From assembly GCF_000499845.2 (NCBI RefSeq), contig NC_023753.2, forward strand, positions 9,067,791-9,131,790: DNA of 64,000 bases, read 5' to 3'. Within the stretch, counting starts at the first letter, position 1, and every line of letters begins with the position of its first letter. This DNA comes from Phaseolus vulgaris (Eukaryota; Streptophyta; Magnoliopsida; Fabales; Fabaceae). Below the pieces are notes generated by a model, which searched no databases, had not been told where the DNA came from, and saw only the letters and a list, made by a program, of their open reading frames with translations. Made by a program: the position numbers and the translations under genes. This document shows positions 46,145 through 58,152 of this stretch, piece after piece.

Positions 46145-47252
46145 GAGAATAAAAGGGTTTGTTTAATTTTCATAACTTGCTGCATATATATTGAAGGTAA
46201 CAATACAAGTTGAAAGTAATTTTTGTATTAGTAGGTGGATGTTGTAATAAATATTGTATATTTCTCTTTAGGTCAAGGTTATGGGTTTTTTATGTTCTTC
46301 TTGGTTCAGTTTGAGAGGTGGGGAAGGTTGTTTTGTTTTTTAATGGTGCAGGTACAACCGACGGGGAGCAGCCTTTTAATCCTTTAAAGAGAGAATAAAA
46401 TAGAAAAGATCATGGAAGGTAGAGGGAAGAGTGGAACTTTGTGTACTTCAAGTTGTTGTCTTCAAACCAAAATCAATTCCCTTTGCTGAAATTTTGAAGA
46501 GTGGATGTCCCTTTAGCAATTTTAAGATTGACGTGCCGGTGCTGTTACAAAACAATAGGTAAGGTTGGGGGATTATTGGTCTTTTGGCTGGGATGTATTG
46601 TGTATTTTGTCACCATTTAGTTTGATGGCACCATCTTGTTCCTTTGCTAGTTATTCTGTTGGTTTTTCTCTTGGTGTGATGTAGTTTTTTGGGCACTTTG
46701 CTGAAAGTGTGCTTTTGTTATTAGTAGTTTTAGGACAGGTTTTTACATTCCTTTTGCAGGTGTGAGCCTTGTATGTGCTCTAATTTCTTGTACACGGGTT
46801 GGGACACCCCTAAAGTGTCCCTCTTTTAATTTCATTAATTCTTTGCCGAAAAAAAAAACTTATGTTAATTTGGTGAGGTTGTAGAATAAATATTTGGAAT
46901 TTACTAAAAGTAAAAAAAAAAACGTTGTTATTTTGCTGAGATTTTCGAATAAACCTTTAGAATTTAAGAAAGGTTAAAAAAACTTTTGTTATTTTGCTAA
47001 AGTTTTAGAATAAACTTTTGAAATTTAATGAAAGTTAAAAAGACCTCCGTTATTTTGCTGAAATTTTAAAATAAACATTTGAAATTTAACGAAGGTTAAA
47101 AACACTCCTGATATTTTGTTGAGATTTTAGAATAACCTTTAGAACTTAATGAAGGTTAAAAAAAAAACCTCCATTAATTAAATCAATTTCTAAGGTTATA
47201 TTAACCTCCACTAAATAACCTCTGTTAGACCTTTTTTTAGTGAGTCCATTGT

Positions 47253-48771
47253 TCATTACAAGAAAAAATTGTTTTGACGAGAGTTTATTTTTACATTATT
47301 CAAGGTTAAAACCTCTATTAAGTCGTTTACCCAGGGTTGTAGTTTCCCCTGCTAAACCATCCATGGGAAACATGTTCCCTAGAGTTTTTTTAAACCTTAG
47401 GAAAATCTTTCAGAACCCATGTTAAATACCATGGGTTTAAGAACCTCCATAAAATACCATGGGTTTTTAAACCTCCGTAAAATATCATGGGTTTAAAAAC
47501 CTCGGTAAAATACCATGGGTTTTAAAACCTTTGTAAAATACCACGTGTTTCAAAATTTCCATAAAATGATTTGTCGTTTGAAATAACCTTCAACCCTATT
47601 TTCCACTATCTCTAACGATCCTCTTGACTTCTCTCTTCCACCATAGACACACTGTTCTTCGACACAGGCTCAATGACCGCTAGTGACAGTCCTAACAAGG
47701 AATCACAATTCAACCACACTTATGTCTATTATATCTAAGGAGAAGAAACAATGAATAAGACATTATCTTCTTCTCACTCCAATATTGTTTCTTCCATCAT
47801 CTTACTGCCTCAACTTTATATATCATAAATAATTGTATTATCTGTCAGATGTGGACTTCAAAGCCATGTGTGTTCTTGGATACGAGTGCTTCAAAGATTG
47901 CAAGAACATATTGTGAGGAAAAATTAAAGTTATTACTTCTCACTTTCATAGTGAATTAATATTGGATACATTTTAAAATAAAGGTCTTAATTTAAAATAT
48001 TTCAAAATTATGAGAATTAAATTTAAACAATTATAACTAAAACCAAAATTGCACATAAAATATACGTACATCAAAAGCTAAAACAACATAAGCCAGGTTT
48101 TTTGAAGTATAAGCTTATAACAAAAGAAAACTAGGAATTATATAAATCAAGCACCATCAATCATAAGAAATACTCAAATAGTGTTGAAATACTTATTATC
48201 CAAGATTAGTTGTTGAAATACTTATTATCCAAGGTTATTTTGCTTTTAAAATAAAATTTTGAAATTTTAGAAAACTTATTTGTAATGTAAAGTTACACTT
48301 TCAAAATTTTAGAAAATTAAGTTATAAAATATATTAAAACTATATAATTTTTAATTAATTATTTATAAATAGATTTAATTATATTTATTTATTGAAGTTT
48401 GAAAAATGATGAGTATTTTAATGAGGTTATATACTAAATCTTTCGAATTTAATGAAGATAAAAAAAACCTCCGTTATTTTGTTGAGCTTTATAATAAACA
48501 TTTGAAATTTAATGAAGGTTAAAACACCTTCCGTTATTTTGTCGAAGTTTTAAAATAAACCTTTGAAATTTAATGAAGGTTAAAAAAATCTCCATTATTT
48601 TTCTGAAGTTTAAAAATAAACCTTTAAAATTTAATGAAGATTAAAGAAACCTCCATTATTTAGAATAACATTTTGAACTTAACGAAAGTTAAAAAAATTT
48701 CGTTAATTAAATCAATTTTTAGAATTATATTAACATTCATTAAATAATCTCCCTTTAAAACTTTTTTTACT
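47253..48771. mobile_element. CACTA-like non-autonomous element, copy B
   Basis: The left end CATTACAAGAAAAAATTG resembles the CACTACAAGAAAAA terminus. The right end ACTTTTTTTACT corresponds to the CTTTTTTTAGTG end of copy A. The left sub-terminal zone holds a 28-bp tandem array (47427-47566). The right sub-terminal zone (48420-48700) holds about 60-bp repeats shared with copy A. The centre (47580-47905) is unlike copy A and has no recognised gene. No transposase is encoded. The superfamily call rests on termini and sub-terminal repeats only. Confidence 0.5.
47427..47566. repeat. 28-bp tandem repeat, five copies
   Basis: Five head-to-tail units of 28 bases, each TACCATGGGTTT followed by AA-rich sequence, ACCTCC and TAAAA. 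The units drift in order, the last being most divergent. In CACTA elements such sub-terminal arrays bind the transposase. The CCATGG core is palindromic. Confidence 0.9.
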
Positions 48772-49427
48772 TTTTTTTTCTTTGGTTGATATAATTTTTG
48801 TTTGTCTTATATTTGAATCTACGATACTATTTTTTCCAATACAAAGTTTTGACACAAATATATTAATATTTTGAACTATTAAAAATATTATGTAACTTTT
48901 TTTATAGAACATTTAATAGTTAAATATTGAGAATTGATTATAGATAGTCATGTGAAAAAATATGGAGTGCATTGTTGGATTTATAAAACCATATTTAATA
49001 TAAATAATTTTGTCTGCAAAACCTCGTGTAGAGTAAAACGGAAGTAGTGTCCAATTTTTTACACCATTTTGTTAAACGGTAACGCATTAGGAAGATAAGT
49101 TGTTGTTAGAAATTGAAGATTAGGAGTCTTAAACTATACGCACCTCAAAACACACAATAGTCTAATATTTATTGCAATTTGAATCTTGGACACCTTTTGA
49201 CTACTTTTTTTTATTTTTCTTTGTCTTATAATGGCCAAATAAAAAATTGTATACTTGATTTCCTTAGTGACAAACTTTACCTTCTATTTTCCTACTTTTC
49301 TAATAGTTCATAAATCTTCAAGGATGGATAGTGGAAGAAGACATGAGAACCACCACAATACCAAATTAAAAAACATAACTACCCACAAATACACGTTCAC
49401 ACCTACACTCTCTCTCACACTTTTATT

Positions 49428-49461
<34 letters not shown>

Positions 49462-49556
49462 CACTTTGTTTCTTTTTAAATTTAGAGTTGCATCATGATT
49501 TTTTCTTTAAAAATTTATCCCAGAAAATTAAGAGAGGAAAAAGTTATTAAAAAATA
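48772..49556. other. AT-rich spacer with microsatellite
   Basis: No gene is seen. A (TA)n run lies at 49431-49459 and creates a low-complexity open frame. The rest is unremarkable. Confidence 0.5.
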
Positions 49557-49815
49557 ATTTTAAGTTTAACACAACTTTATAAAATCAGTTTATAAAGTAA
49601 GGTTTGTATCCACTTATATAAAGGTGTTTGTCTCTAATCGATGTGGGATCTTCAATACATCCCTTCACGTCGAGACTTGTCAGCTCGTGTGTGAGACTAT
49701 ATATTTATGGGTGATCTGGTATATGACCTAAAACCCAACAAACTCTCATTAGGATAAACTTTAAATGACTTTGATATCATATTAAGGAGTGAACTTTAAC
49801 CTAACTCAACCCTTA
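49557..49815 (-). mobile_element. Decayed TRIM, same family as 29216-29596
   Basis: The left repeat (49557-49659) matches the intact TRIM LTR: TTAACACAACTTTATAAAATC, CCACTTATATAA, TCTCTAATCGATGTGGGATC. The core starts CATCCCTTCACGTCGAGACTT as in the intact copy. The primer-site complement is corrupted (GACTTTGATATCA, 49767-49779). Only about 36 bases of the right repeat remain. A MITE follows directly. Confidence 0.85.
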
Positions 49816-49818
49816 TGA

Positions 49819-50239
49819 ACAAATTTTAGAGATCAAAATAATTAGTTACTATATTAAATAAATTAGACATCATTTTATAAACTAAAAAATTATTGGTATC
49901 TAAAGTAGTTTTTATTATTAATAAAAATATATAAAGTAGTTTTTATATTAATATCTAACCATTAGCTACTAAGGTTTTATTAATTAACTAATTTATATTC
50001 TAAATTAGTCTTTATCCGTCTTTTATAGAGACTAATTTGGAATCTAAAATACTAGCATCTAAAATCTTGATTGCTAATTTAGATATCAATTTAGAAAGCA
50101 TTTTATAAATTTTTATTAATAACAGAAACCACTTTAAATACTAATAACTTTTTAGTCTCTAAAATAATATCCAATTTAATCAATATAATGACTAATTATT
50201 TTTCTCTCTAAATTTTATTTAATAATTTTAATTGTAGTA
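49819..50239. mobile_element. MITE, CACTA-like termini
   Basis: The right end is TTTAATTGTAGTA and the adjoining sequence (TCTCTAAATTTTATTTAATAA) is the inverted complement of the left zone (TTTTAGAGATCAAAATAATTAG). Inner arms TTATAAA-TTTTTATTAATAA also pair. The sequence is related to the MITEs at 2416 and 50843. The outermost left bases are lost against the TRIM. Confidence 0.55.
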
Positions 50240-50380
50240 TAAAATAAAGTTTACATTCACATCCACTTTATATTATGAAATATTTTTATCTACAATAATA
50301 AAAAATATTTAAATTCTCTTTGAATTCCATTCCCAAATGATATTCAACTACTAAAAGTGTGTACAATGATCACTGAAAAT

Positions 50381-51300
50381 AATTGTTCATGAACATTTAA
50401 TGTGTAACAGGTCTAGGTACAATCTTATAGTTAACAATAAAAGACAAATTTATTATTAAATAAATATACAATCAAAACGATAAAACAACTTTGGAAAAAA
50501 TATTTATTTACTTTTGTTGCTTAATAATAACAGTAAATATTATATTTAATAAACTCTCTAAAATTATATCTCAAAGAATAAAAAAGTACATTAAACTTTT
50601 TTAATTGTAATATAACATTGATAGAGTTTTCCATTGTATTTCACTTTCCAACTTACATATATAAATTAATTCAAAAATATATAAGGAAATAATTGATAAA
50701 ACAATAATTAATATGATACCTAACTTTATAAATGACATACAAATAAAAATTCTTTAAAAATCAATTTATATATATGTGTGTGGATTTCACGCTTACACAT
50801 GACCAAAAATTTTAAAAACTAAATTTTATTAAAAAAATCATTAAATAAAAATTAGGGTTAATGAAAATAATAATTAATCATTATATTAATTAAATTAAAT
50901 ATTATTTTAAAGATTAAAAAATTATTAATATTTAAAATAATTTCTATAATTAATAAAATTTATATTAATTTTTAAATTTGTAATTATTTACCAATTTAGA
51001 AACTATAATATATAAATTTAGTTAACAAAATGTCAATATTTTTTAATCTACAAATAATATCTAATTTAATTAATATAGTAGGTAATTATTATTTTTAATT
51101 TAATATTTTTTATAATATTTATTTAAAATAATTGTTCCAAGAGTATTTAATGTGTAACAGGTCTAGGTACAATTTTATAGTTAACAATAGAATACAAATT
51201 TATTATTGAATAAATATACACTCAATCGGATAAAACAATTTTGGAAACAATATCTATTTACTTTTTTTTTTTAATTATTTTAACTGTAAATATTATATCT
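50381..51300. repeat. Pair of 170-bp direct repeats
   Basis: 50381-50550 and 51130-51300 share ATTTAATGTGTAACAGGTCTAGGTACAAT, TATAGTTAACAATA and AAATTTATTATT in the same order and orientation. Between them lie 580 bases that include a MITE. No primer site or TG..CA ends were found, so this looks like a segmental duplication rather than an LTR pair. Confidence 0.75.
50843..51112. mobile_element. MITE related to the 49819 copy
   Basis: AT-rich inverted arms (AATAATAATTAATCATTATATTAATTAAATT at the left, AATTTAATTAATATAGTAGGTAATTATTATT at the right) and a central palindrome around TTTACCAATTTAGAAAC. This is the same sequence family as the other CACTA-like MITEs in the window. The terminal bases are eroded. 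Confidence 0.45.
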
Positions 51301-51310
51301 AAATACAATA

Positions 51311-53099
51311 AGCAAACTAATTCCGTTTGCTTTTTTTTTTTAATTTAAAATTGGAATTATTTATTTGGTTTAGAGAAAAATAATAATTTATAAAGTAGAA
51401 AATAATCTTGATGATTTTTAACTCTTAAAATGAATTTGTGATAATTTCGAATCGATTTTGAGTTTGAAGGCAGAGTTAGTATATATGATTGTTATAGAAC
51501 TCTTCTCTGAACACGCATGGTTGCATTAGATCTACGTTTTGGGGGTACTCTCCTAAAGAGTCAAAGACCCAATGCATAAGGAGTCTTCAAGATCAAGCAA
51601 AAACACTGCCATGGAAACCTAATATTTACTTCTGGAAATTCTGTCGGCGTGGGAACCTATTTTTGCAACTTCATTTCCACCATCATCACGTAGCTGTTAG
51701 TGCAACACAAAATTATTCCCTTTTCCAAATTAAAAAGAAAAGAAATCTTTCATATTATTATTATGTTTGAACCATCATTGGTGTATTTATAGGTAATCAG
51801 CCACGAACTGGGGCAGCAGCATATATAGTAACCTAGGTGGCCCATGTACTATGCTGCACCATAATTATAATATGTAATACTTCGAATTTGAAGCAATGAT
51901 AGACCTGTGTGATCAAGAGGGTTACGGAAAAAAAGAAGAAAAATAAAAAATATTTATGATGAAGTGAGGGTATTTATTTATTCAGCAAAACAGTGTAGAA
52001 ATTGTTGATCAGACAGAATAAGTCTCTGATATTCTGTCTCTCTTACCTTCCCACGTTACCCGACCAGCATGAATTATGAGCTTTGACACATTCACAAAAT
52101 ATATGTAATATTTTCAAAATGTTTTTATTTACTTTTGGAAGCTTGTTCTGGTTTTATTCTTTTTTTTGCTACTGTTTTCACAAGAAAAACAAACTACACC
52201 GTATAAATTCTTTCTGAAGGTACTGTCATCAATTTAAGCAAGAACAGTTTCCTTTGTAAATTATTCAACTGCGATACATCTTTATTACTTCTGCAGACAC
52301 AAGCAATTAAAGGAACAATTAACATGATAAGTATATTTATTTTAAAATTTGACGAGTATTATTTTTTTGCAATTCTTTAAAATGGTAGAGAATCTCCATC
52401 CATGTGTTGGTGACCTGTTATTTTCTAACATTTAGTGCCATGAAATCAACACTCAGTTTTTGGTCAACTTTTTTTAAATTTTTTATGTTTTAATATAATT
52501 TAAGTTTCTTATCTTAGGTCAGAACCATCTAATTAACACCCTATATGATTAGTAATATATCCAATTGGTTAAAAGTTATTTAATGTTAGTGGTGCAACAC
52601 TCTAATATTCAAGAAGGCATGTATGTTGAATAAGTATATCAAATGTGACATCAAGTGAGTATATAACTCATTTGATTAAAAAGTTTGAAAGAAGTAGTGT
52701 ACACTTTTAAAATTTATTGTGATTTTTTATGAATAAAAATAATCTAATTTATAAGTTTACACTTAATTATTTTAAAATAAGAAAATATTTTGCGTCAATA
52801 AAATAATTTTTGAAAAATAAAAAATTATCTTAATATAAAGAAAATTAATTTACAAAAAAACTTCATGTAACATTTTAAACACTACTTCACACTACTTCAT
52901 TTTAACATGTGATACATTATTTAAAATAGAAATAAATAAGTAATAATATATTGTATGAAAATTAATATAAATTATTATTAAGATAGTATCATATGATTGT
53001 AAGTGTCAATTAATCCTCTTTTGTTATACAAAGTTTAAAAAGACACAAACAAAGACTTAGGTTGTTATTACTTTATATACTATTTATATACCAATTTTT
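51311..53099. other. Spacer without recognised gene
   Basis: 51500-51850 is less AT-rich than its surroundings and has a promoter-like TGTATTTATAGG (51782-51793), but no coding frame. An unannotated non-coding transcript is possible but not shown. The remainder is AT-rich. Confidence 0.35.
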
Positions 53100-53206
53100 T
53101 TAATATATAAAATAAAATAAAATAAAATATAATTTAATTAATATAATAATTAATTAATTTTTATCTTTAAAATTAATTTTTATTTAATAGTTTTCTTATA
53201 GTGTTT
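53100..53206. mobile_element. Right-end fragment of a CACTA-like MITE
   Basis: ATTTTTATTTAATAGTTTTCTTATAGTG and the preceding AATTAATATAATAATTAATTAATTTTTATC match the right arm of the 2416-2741 MITE. No matching left arm was found upstream. Confidence 0.5.
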
Positions 53207-55648
53207 CTTTATAACTAAAATGGATTATGTGTTTAATTACAAATTCTTATTGATATGAAAAAAATACATGTTAAAAGAGATAAAAACACTTAATTATAAA
53301 ATCTCAATACTTGGAGAGAAATTTGACAAAAATTAAGGAAATTTCATAAGAAATGTCTTGGAATTACTTGAAACAAGCACATTTTACATTAAGCCTTGTG
53401 TTAATGTAACAAAGTGTGAAGCAAATGAGGTGGTTGGTATAACTAACTATCTGAATTTCTGAGTTATCCAATTTTCCTGTTTTCCAGAGTAGCTCGCTCG
53501 ACCACTTAAATGGTAACTGTTAGATTGGTTGAATCGTTTAATGCACAATATATAGTTAATTGCATTTAAAAGCCTTCTTTGTACAATATATCTCATGAGG
53601 AATGAGGAGCACATTAATTCCCATGAGGATAACAGTGTACACCTCATGAAACTTTTATTGAAGATCAAAGTGGCAATTTAATGTGTAATCCAATTGAAGA
53701 ACTCGTGCACCTGCAAGTAACTTTTTGTCTACAAAGTTCTTCCAATTTCCAGTTGCGTAGATTTGTTTTTATTTTGTTTTAAGTACATGAGTGACACCAT
53801 AGCTTACCTCATCAACCCTTCTCAATAATATAACCAACCAACATAGCACTCTCATTGACTTCACTCCATTTTTTAATGCTCTTTTAAGCATTGGTTATGA
53901 TAACCACTTTGCAGAATAATGGTATATCACAAGGCAGATGGGCCAATTGCTCATTACACAGTCTCAGCTATGAGCACATCCACTACCGTAAAACATGACA
54001 TAAAGATATAAAGGGTTTTTGCCTTTGCCCTTTACACCAACATAGAGACTTAAAAACATCAATATCCATGGATTTAACTAGGTAGTAGATCTGTCATAAC
54101 AAATGCATTGAATATATTGAAACCATGTGGGGAAAACCAGATGGACCCATTTACATTACTTTAGCTCTAAGATTGTCTAAATCAATTATGATGTAGTTGA
54201 ATCATGTTACTTGGTGCTTCCTCACTTGTCTCTTCTTTTTCCTCCAAAATACGATATTTTTCCCCCCTAAGGGAGGTGACGTAGAGTAATGTACCAGATT
54301 AATATGTTTCTACAAATAGTTGAACTCCACTTAATGAATCAATAAACTTAACTTGGAGTAGGTTGGTTTATTAAAAAAGAACCATTTTACTCCATATTCT
54401 TATATATGTCCCACACGTGTAATTTTGGGTACTAAATGCACGTTAAAACGTACAAGTACCATTATAATAATCTAAAAACATTTTTCTCACTTTTGGCTGT
54501 TGAAAATCTACACGGAAGTGTCACTAAATGCTAAAACCAAACGGAGCATGTGGACTTGAATTGATTGTACTGTGATATGTACAAAACAAATCACTGAAAT
54601 TTTTATTTTTGTGTCAGCGAAATATAGGTGATGAAAAACACATATAATTCAGAATCCATATATCTTAGAAATCCAAGTCAAATTACCTTCAGGACCTGAA
54701 ATGAGATCTCTTACCTTATTAGAAATAGGAAAATATATATGCAGGAAGATGAAAGTTCAGTCTTTTTTATATATAGCTTACACTGCAGAACAATAATAGG
54801 GTACACTCAATTTGTGAAGTTTCATCCAAGATATCCAAAATTTTAATATATATTCTGGGAATCAGAATGATATAGAGGGAGATATATGATCTGAGGGTGG
54901 TCATGAATCATGATTCGTTCACCACTAATTATAACCTTAAAAAAATATTTGAAAAGGTGTACTAATTCTATAGCCACCTCATTAGTAGAGTATGATTTTA
55001 GATAGAGTTTATCCCAAGCCTTACATGTTTGTTTAGGGTATACTAAGTATGTAGTTTTGTACAGATAGACTACAGAGCTTACGTAATTGTGTTCATTAGT
55101 TTAACAAGTAGCTAGCTGTTATCAGCAGCCACTATAGCCATCTCTGAAAATCTTTGGGAATCACATTCATACATACGATACACTTACAAATACAAAATGT
55201 GCACAGAAAATAAAAAAAAGTCAAATCAATAATATGACAGTCTCTTTCCACTGTGGTCCAGTACATTGTTTCCGCATGGGATCATGTAGTTTTCACTCAT
55301 CATGTGTTTTTATCACATGGAATACAGCAAAGAGCGTATATTGTATTTAGAGATTTAGATGTTTGGTACCAAAAAAAACAAAAACCAAAGTGATAAAAAT
55401 AAATTAAGAAAAATATCAGTCATGAGTGATCTCAGAATTAACAGAAGGAGACAAGCACTACTACCTATACTTGTATTAACATATTACAATAAGTTGGGTT
55501 TTCCAAAGACATACTTGTCTTCACATACCATATTTTAGAAACTAAAAACAAAGATGAAGGTTTAAAAAAATTAAGAAAAGAGGGAAAGAAATACCTCTTT
55601 CTGGGTTTTCTTACAACAACATGAACACAATCATCACAATTCACAAGC
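53207..55648. other. Spacer downstream of the DUF688-like gene
   Basis: No other gene is supported. The open frame 53447-53668 on the minus strand has no known domain. The stretch 55200-55648 is the probable 3' region of the minus-strand gene and includes the extra open frame 55677-55465 discussed in the findings. Confidence 0.4.
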
Positions 55649-56260
55649 TTAGAGGGACCTGGGACTAACATGTTCACAGGTGCTTCTTCTTGAGCTTGGA
55701 AGGTAGACTAAAGACTCAGAAACAGCACAAGTTCTCTTGCAAGAACCATAAAGGCTAATGAACCCAAAACGATCACTCACACTCCTTGGCACCTTAGCTC
55801 CATTCCACAAGTTTCTACTTGTTTCTTCACTATCATCCTTTGAGCATTCCACCAGTGCAGCAAAGAAAGGATCCCTTTGGAAAACACTTTGTATTGAGTT
55901 CTTCTTCCTCACCCTTGCTTCTTCCTGACTGAGCTTCTTAGAAGAGTGTGTGGTGGTTGGTGGGGGCAATGGTAATAGTTTCAAGGATGACTCCTGCAGC
56001 TTCTTTTTGGAGTTCTGTTTCTTGGGAATTCCAGGCAAGTGTTCCCAAGAAAATGGAACACCTGAGAATCTAAGGGGAGATGAAGGACTAAGAAGAGGAT
56101 CCTCAGGGAAATAGAATGACTCAAAGGAGGAAGAGGAGGATGAGGAATGAGTCCTGCGAGATGAAGGGTACTTTCCTGTATGGAAGATGTCACATTGTTT
56201 TGGAACAACCTTTGTATGCTCACTAACACTTGCTGCTGCTGATGATGAAGAAGAATCCAT
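55649..56260 (-). CDS. DUF688-like plant protein, function unknown
   Basis: A single-exon frame of about 203 residues on the minus strand. The N-terminus is Ser-rich. At about 67-79 is VPFSWEHLPGIPK, the proline/tryptophan signature of plant DUF688-like proteins. At about 129-140 is DPFFAALVECSK, a second conserved block. Near the end come RFGFISLYGSCKRTCAV and ESLVYLPSSRR. There is no signal peptide or membrane segment. The rest is Lys/Ser-rich and probably disordered. Members are small plant-specific proteins of unknown role. The ATG at 56260 lies about 75 bases below a TATA box and a GA-rich leader. The frame ends in SPRSL. An overlapping frame immediately downstream keeps coding-like sequence, so a spliced or longer C-terminus is possible. 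Confidence 0.8.
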   Translation of the reverse strand: MDSSSSSAAASVSEHTKVVPKQCDIFHTGKYPSSRRTHSSSSSSSFESFYFPEDPLLSPSSPLRFSGVPFSWEHLPGIPKKQNSKKKLQESSLKLLPLPPPTTTHSSKKLSQEEARVRKKNSIQSVFQRDPFFAALVECSKDDSEETSRNLWNGAKVPRSVSDRFGFISLYGSCKRTCAVSESLVYLPSSRRSTCEHVSPRSL

Positions 56261-56334
56261 TGTGTTCCTTTCAGGAAGAGAAAAGATGTCTCACAAAACT
56301 TTCTCCCTCTCTCTCCCTCTCATTGCACATTTTA

Positions 56335-56342
56335 TTATATAG
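56335..56342 (-). promoter_or_regulatory. TATA box of the DUF688-like gene
   Basis: On the minus strand the sequence is CCTATATAATAAAATG, about 75 bases upstream of the ATG. A GAGAGGGAGAGAGAGG leader (56301-56320) lies between them, a common plant 5' UTR composition. Confidence 0.6.
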
Positions 56343-58134
56343 GCACACAGGCAGATACATGTACTCTTTAAACAAACAAATACTTTATTTTTTATGCACT
56401 TCTAGTTAAACTAATCAAAATCATTTATATACCTATATTTTAAAAACACTATTATATTAATATTGATGACTTTAGTATAAAAAATTATTATTATTCTTTA
56501 ATCTATTGAATCCCATTAATATAAAAGTTAACATTTTTTTAAATAATTAATGATTAAATATGTATTTCGTTCTTATATTATAATACAAAATTGATTCTCG
56601 TACTCATTCAAATATTGAAGTATTTGTAATATATAAATTATTGAAATGAATCTTTTCGTATATAGAATTGGTTCAATTTGAAATTTCTCTTCTTTAACTT
56701 ATTTAAAATTACAAGTCAAATTAAAATAATAATAAATTTTAAAAAAACTAATAATCTTTAAATAAAATTAACAATCATTTCACATACATGAAAATTCATT
56801 TTAATTATTTTCATAATACAAGTATCACCAGAGTTTAAAGTTTAGAACACGAATGAAAATAAATTTTGTGGTGCAATACAAGAACGAAAAACATATTTAA
56901 CTCAATAATTAAATGAAAATGTAAAACTATTATATATACATATATGAATTAATGGAGGTTGGAGGGGGAAAAAAGTTGTGGTTAGTGGGAGAAGAAGGAA
57001 AAAAAGAGAATGATATTATAGAAACAAGAAAGACCCATAGCATTGATGGAGGGGAGAAAATGGAAAAGATGGGGATGATAAAGGCATGTTTTAAATAGGG
57101 AGGTTACCATAAAGAGTGGTTAGAAAGCAATCACATGGATGGAGGTGGCTGGATGGGCAAAGATGAGGAATTGCAGGTGCAGTGTGCAGTGCAGGTTTAA
57201 TGGTTTAATTCAATTCTGTTGTCTGTGTTCATTTAGAAGAGTAGCTCCTCAATTTAATCTCAAAATCTACACATCAAACCATAAATGCACACACCATATG
57301 TTTCAACATCTCTACTCTCATTTTATTTACTTCCCTAAAACCTCACCATCTCCCATTCCCTTCACTCCTAAATTTTCACTTTCAACACACTAATTAAACT
57401 CTACTTTTTTCTTGCTACACTTCAATTTTTTCTATCAGTAAGTCACAATTGTCTGTCCTCTAATTCCTACTGCTACTCTAAAAAAAACATCATCAGGTAC
57501 AACTTTTCACCCAGTTGTTCAGACCAAACTATTTTTTTTTATAGAATAAAACCTTTGGTGGACTTTCTACACGTTATATATGTTTATAGTATCATTTTTC
57601 CTTATTCGTACATATATGTTTATAGTTCTTAATTACTGGTATGCTTTCTCAAGTTTTATAATAAAAAACTTCTTTTAGTTTCTATCCCATTTATTATTTA
57701 GGGATTAGAAGTATAGAAAATAAATGTAGGATTAACCAATATTTTTTGTTGTTATAGAATGAATTCTTGGTTGAAATTATAGAATGAAATTTTAATGATG
57801 ATCATGTACTGATTATAGTACATTTTCAGTTCCGCCATGTGGCTTATGCTAATTGAATATATTTTGATTTGATTACCTAACTCAAAAGATAGTGGATAAC
57901 TTCCCCATTTTAATTTTTTGTGGCACAAAATTGGAATTGCTGTTTTCGAATGTGAAGTAAGACAAATGAACAAAATAGGTCAAGATATTTTGTTGTTAAA
58001 TCTTGACTTTCAATATTTTTTTTATCAAAATAATATGGAAAACAGTAACTTTCATTTATGAGTTTTTCAAAAATTATACTGTAATAAGATTCCAATTTTT
58101 AAAATTCTATACACATTTTTAATTGTTTTATAAT

Positions 58135-58152
58135 TATATATATATATATATA
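58135..58152. repeat. (TA)n tract at the LTR insertion point
   Basis: A run of about nine TA units ends exactly where the LTR starts. It masks the 5-bp target duplication. Confidence 0.8.

Larger units (their letters stand above)
42759..46851 (+). mobile_element. 5'-truncated LINE (L1 clade)
   Basis: The insert starts inside the endonuclease domain and ends in CTTTGCCG plus an A tail (46849-46851 onward). A 12-bp target duplication, AAAAAAACTTAT, flanks it (42747-42758 and 46852-46863), partly merged with the A tail. It encodes the endonuclease end, reverse transcriptase and a C-terminal zinc-binding region, with two single-base frameshifts and one in-frame stop. It sits inside copy A of the CACTA-like element, so it is younger than that element. 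Confidence 0.93.
42095..47242. mobile_element. CACTA-like non-autonomous element, copy A (split by LINE)
   Basis: Bases 42095-42758 plus 46864-47242 align by eye, in order, with 47906-48771. The right part (46864-47200) is an array of about 60-bp imperfect repeats with the core TTTTGAAATTTAATGAAGG and ACCTCCGTTATTTTG. The right end is CTTTTTTTAGTG, the reverse of a CACTAAAAAAAG terminus. Sub-terminal repeat arrays and such ends fit CACTA/Spm elements. The left half seems lost at the (TA)n tract. No transposase is present. A LINE is inserted in the repeat array. Confidence 0.5.
56261..58152. other. Upstream region of the DUF688-like gene and spacer
   Basis: Beyond the core promoter the DNA is AT-rich with GGAGG/GAAGAAGG-type purine tracts at 56950-57070. 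No coding frame is recognised. A (TA)n tract at 58135-58152 abuts the LTR of the next element. Confidence 0.5.

Noticed and set aside
47240..47425. 61-codon frame at the left end of copy B
   Set aside because: It spans the transposon terminus and sub-terminal zone. There is no domain and no conserved counterpart in copy A.
50381..51300. Direct repeats as a pair of LTRs
   Set aside because: No TG..CA ends, no primer site next to the left copy and no purine tract before the right copy.
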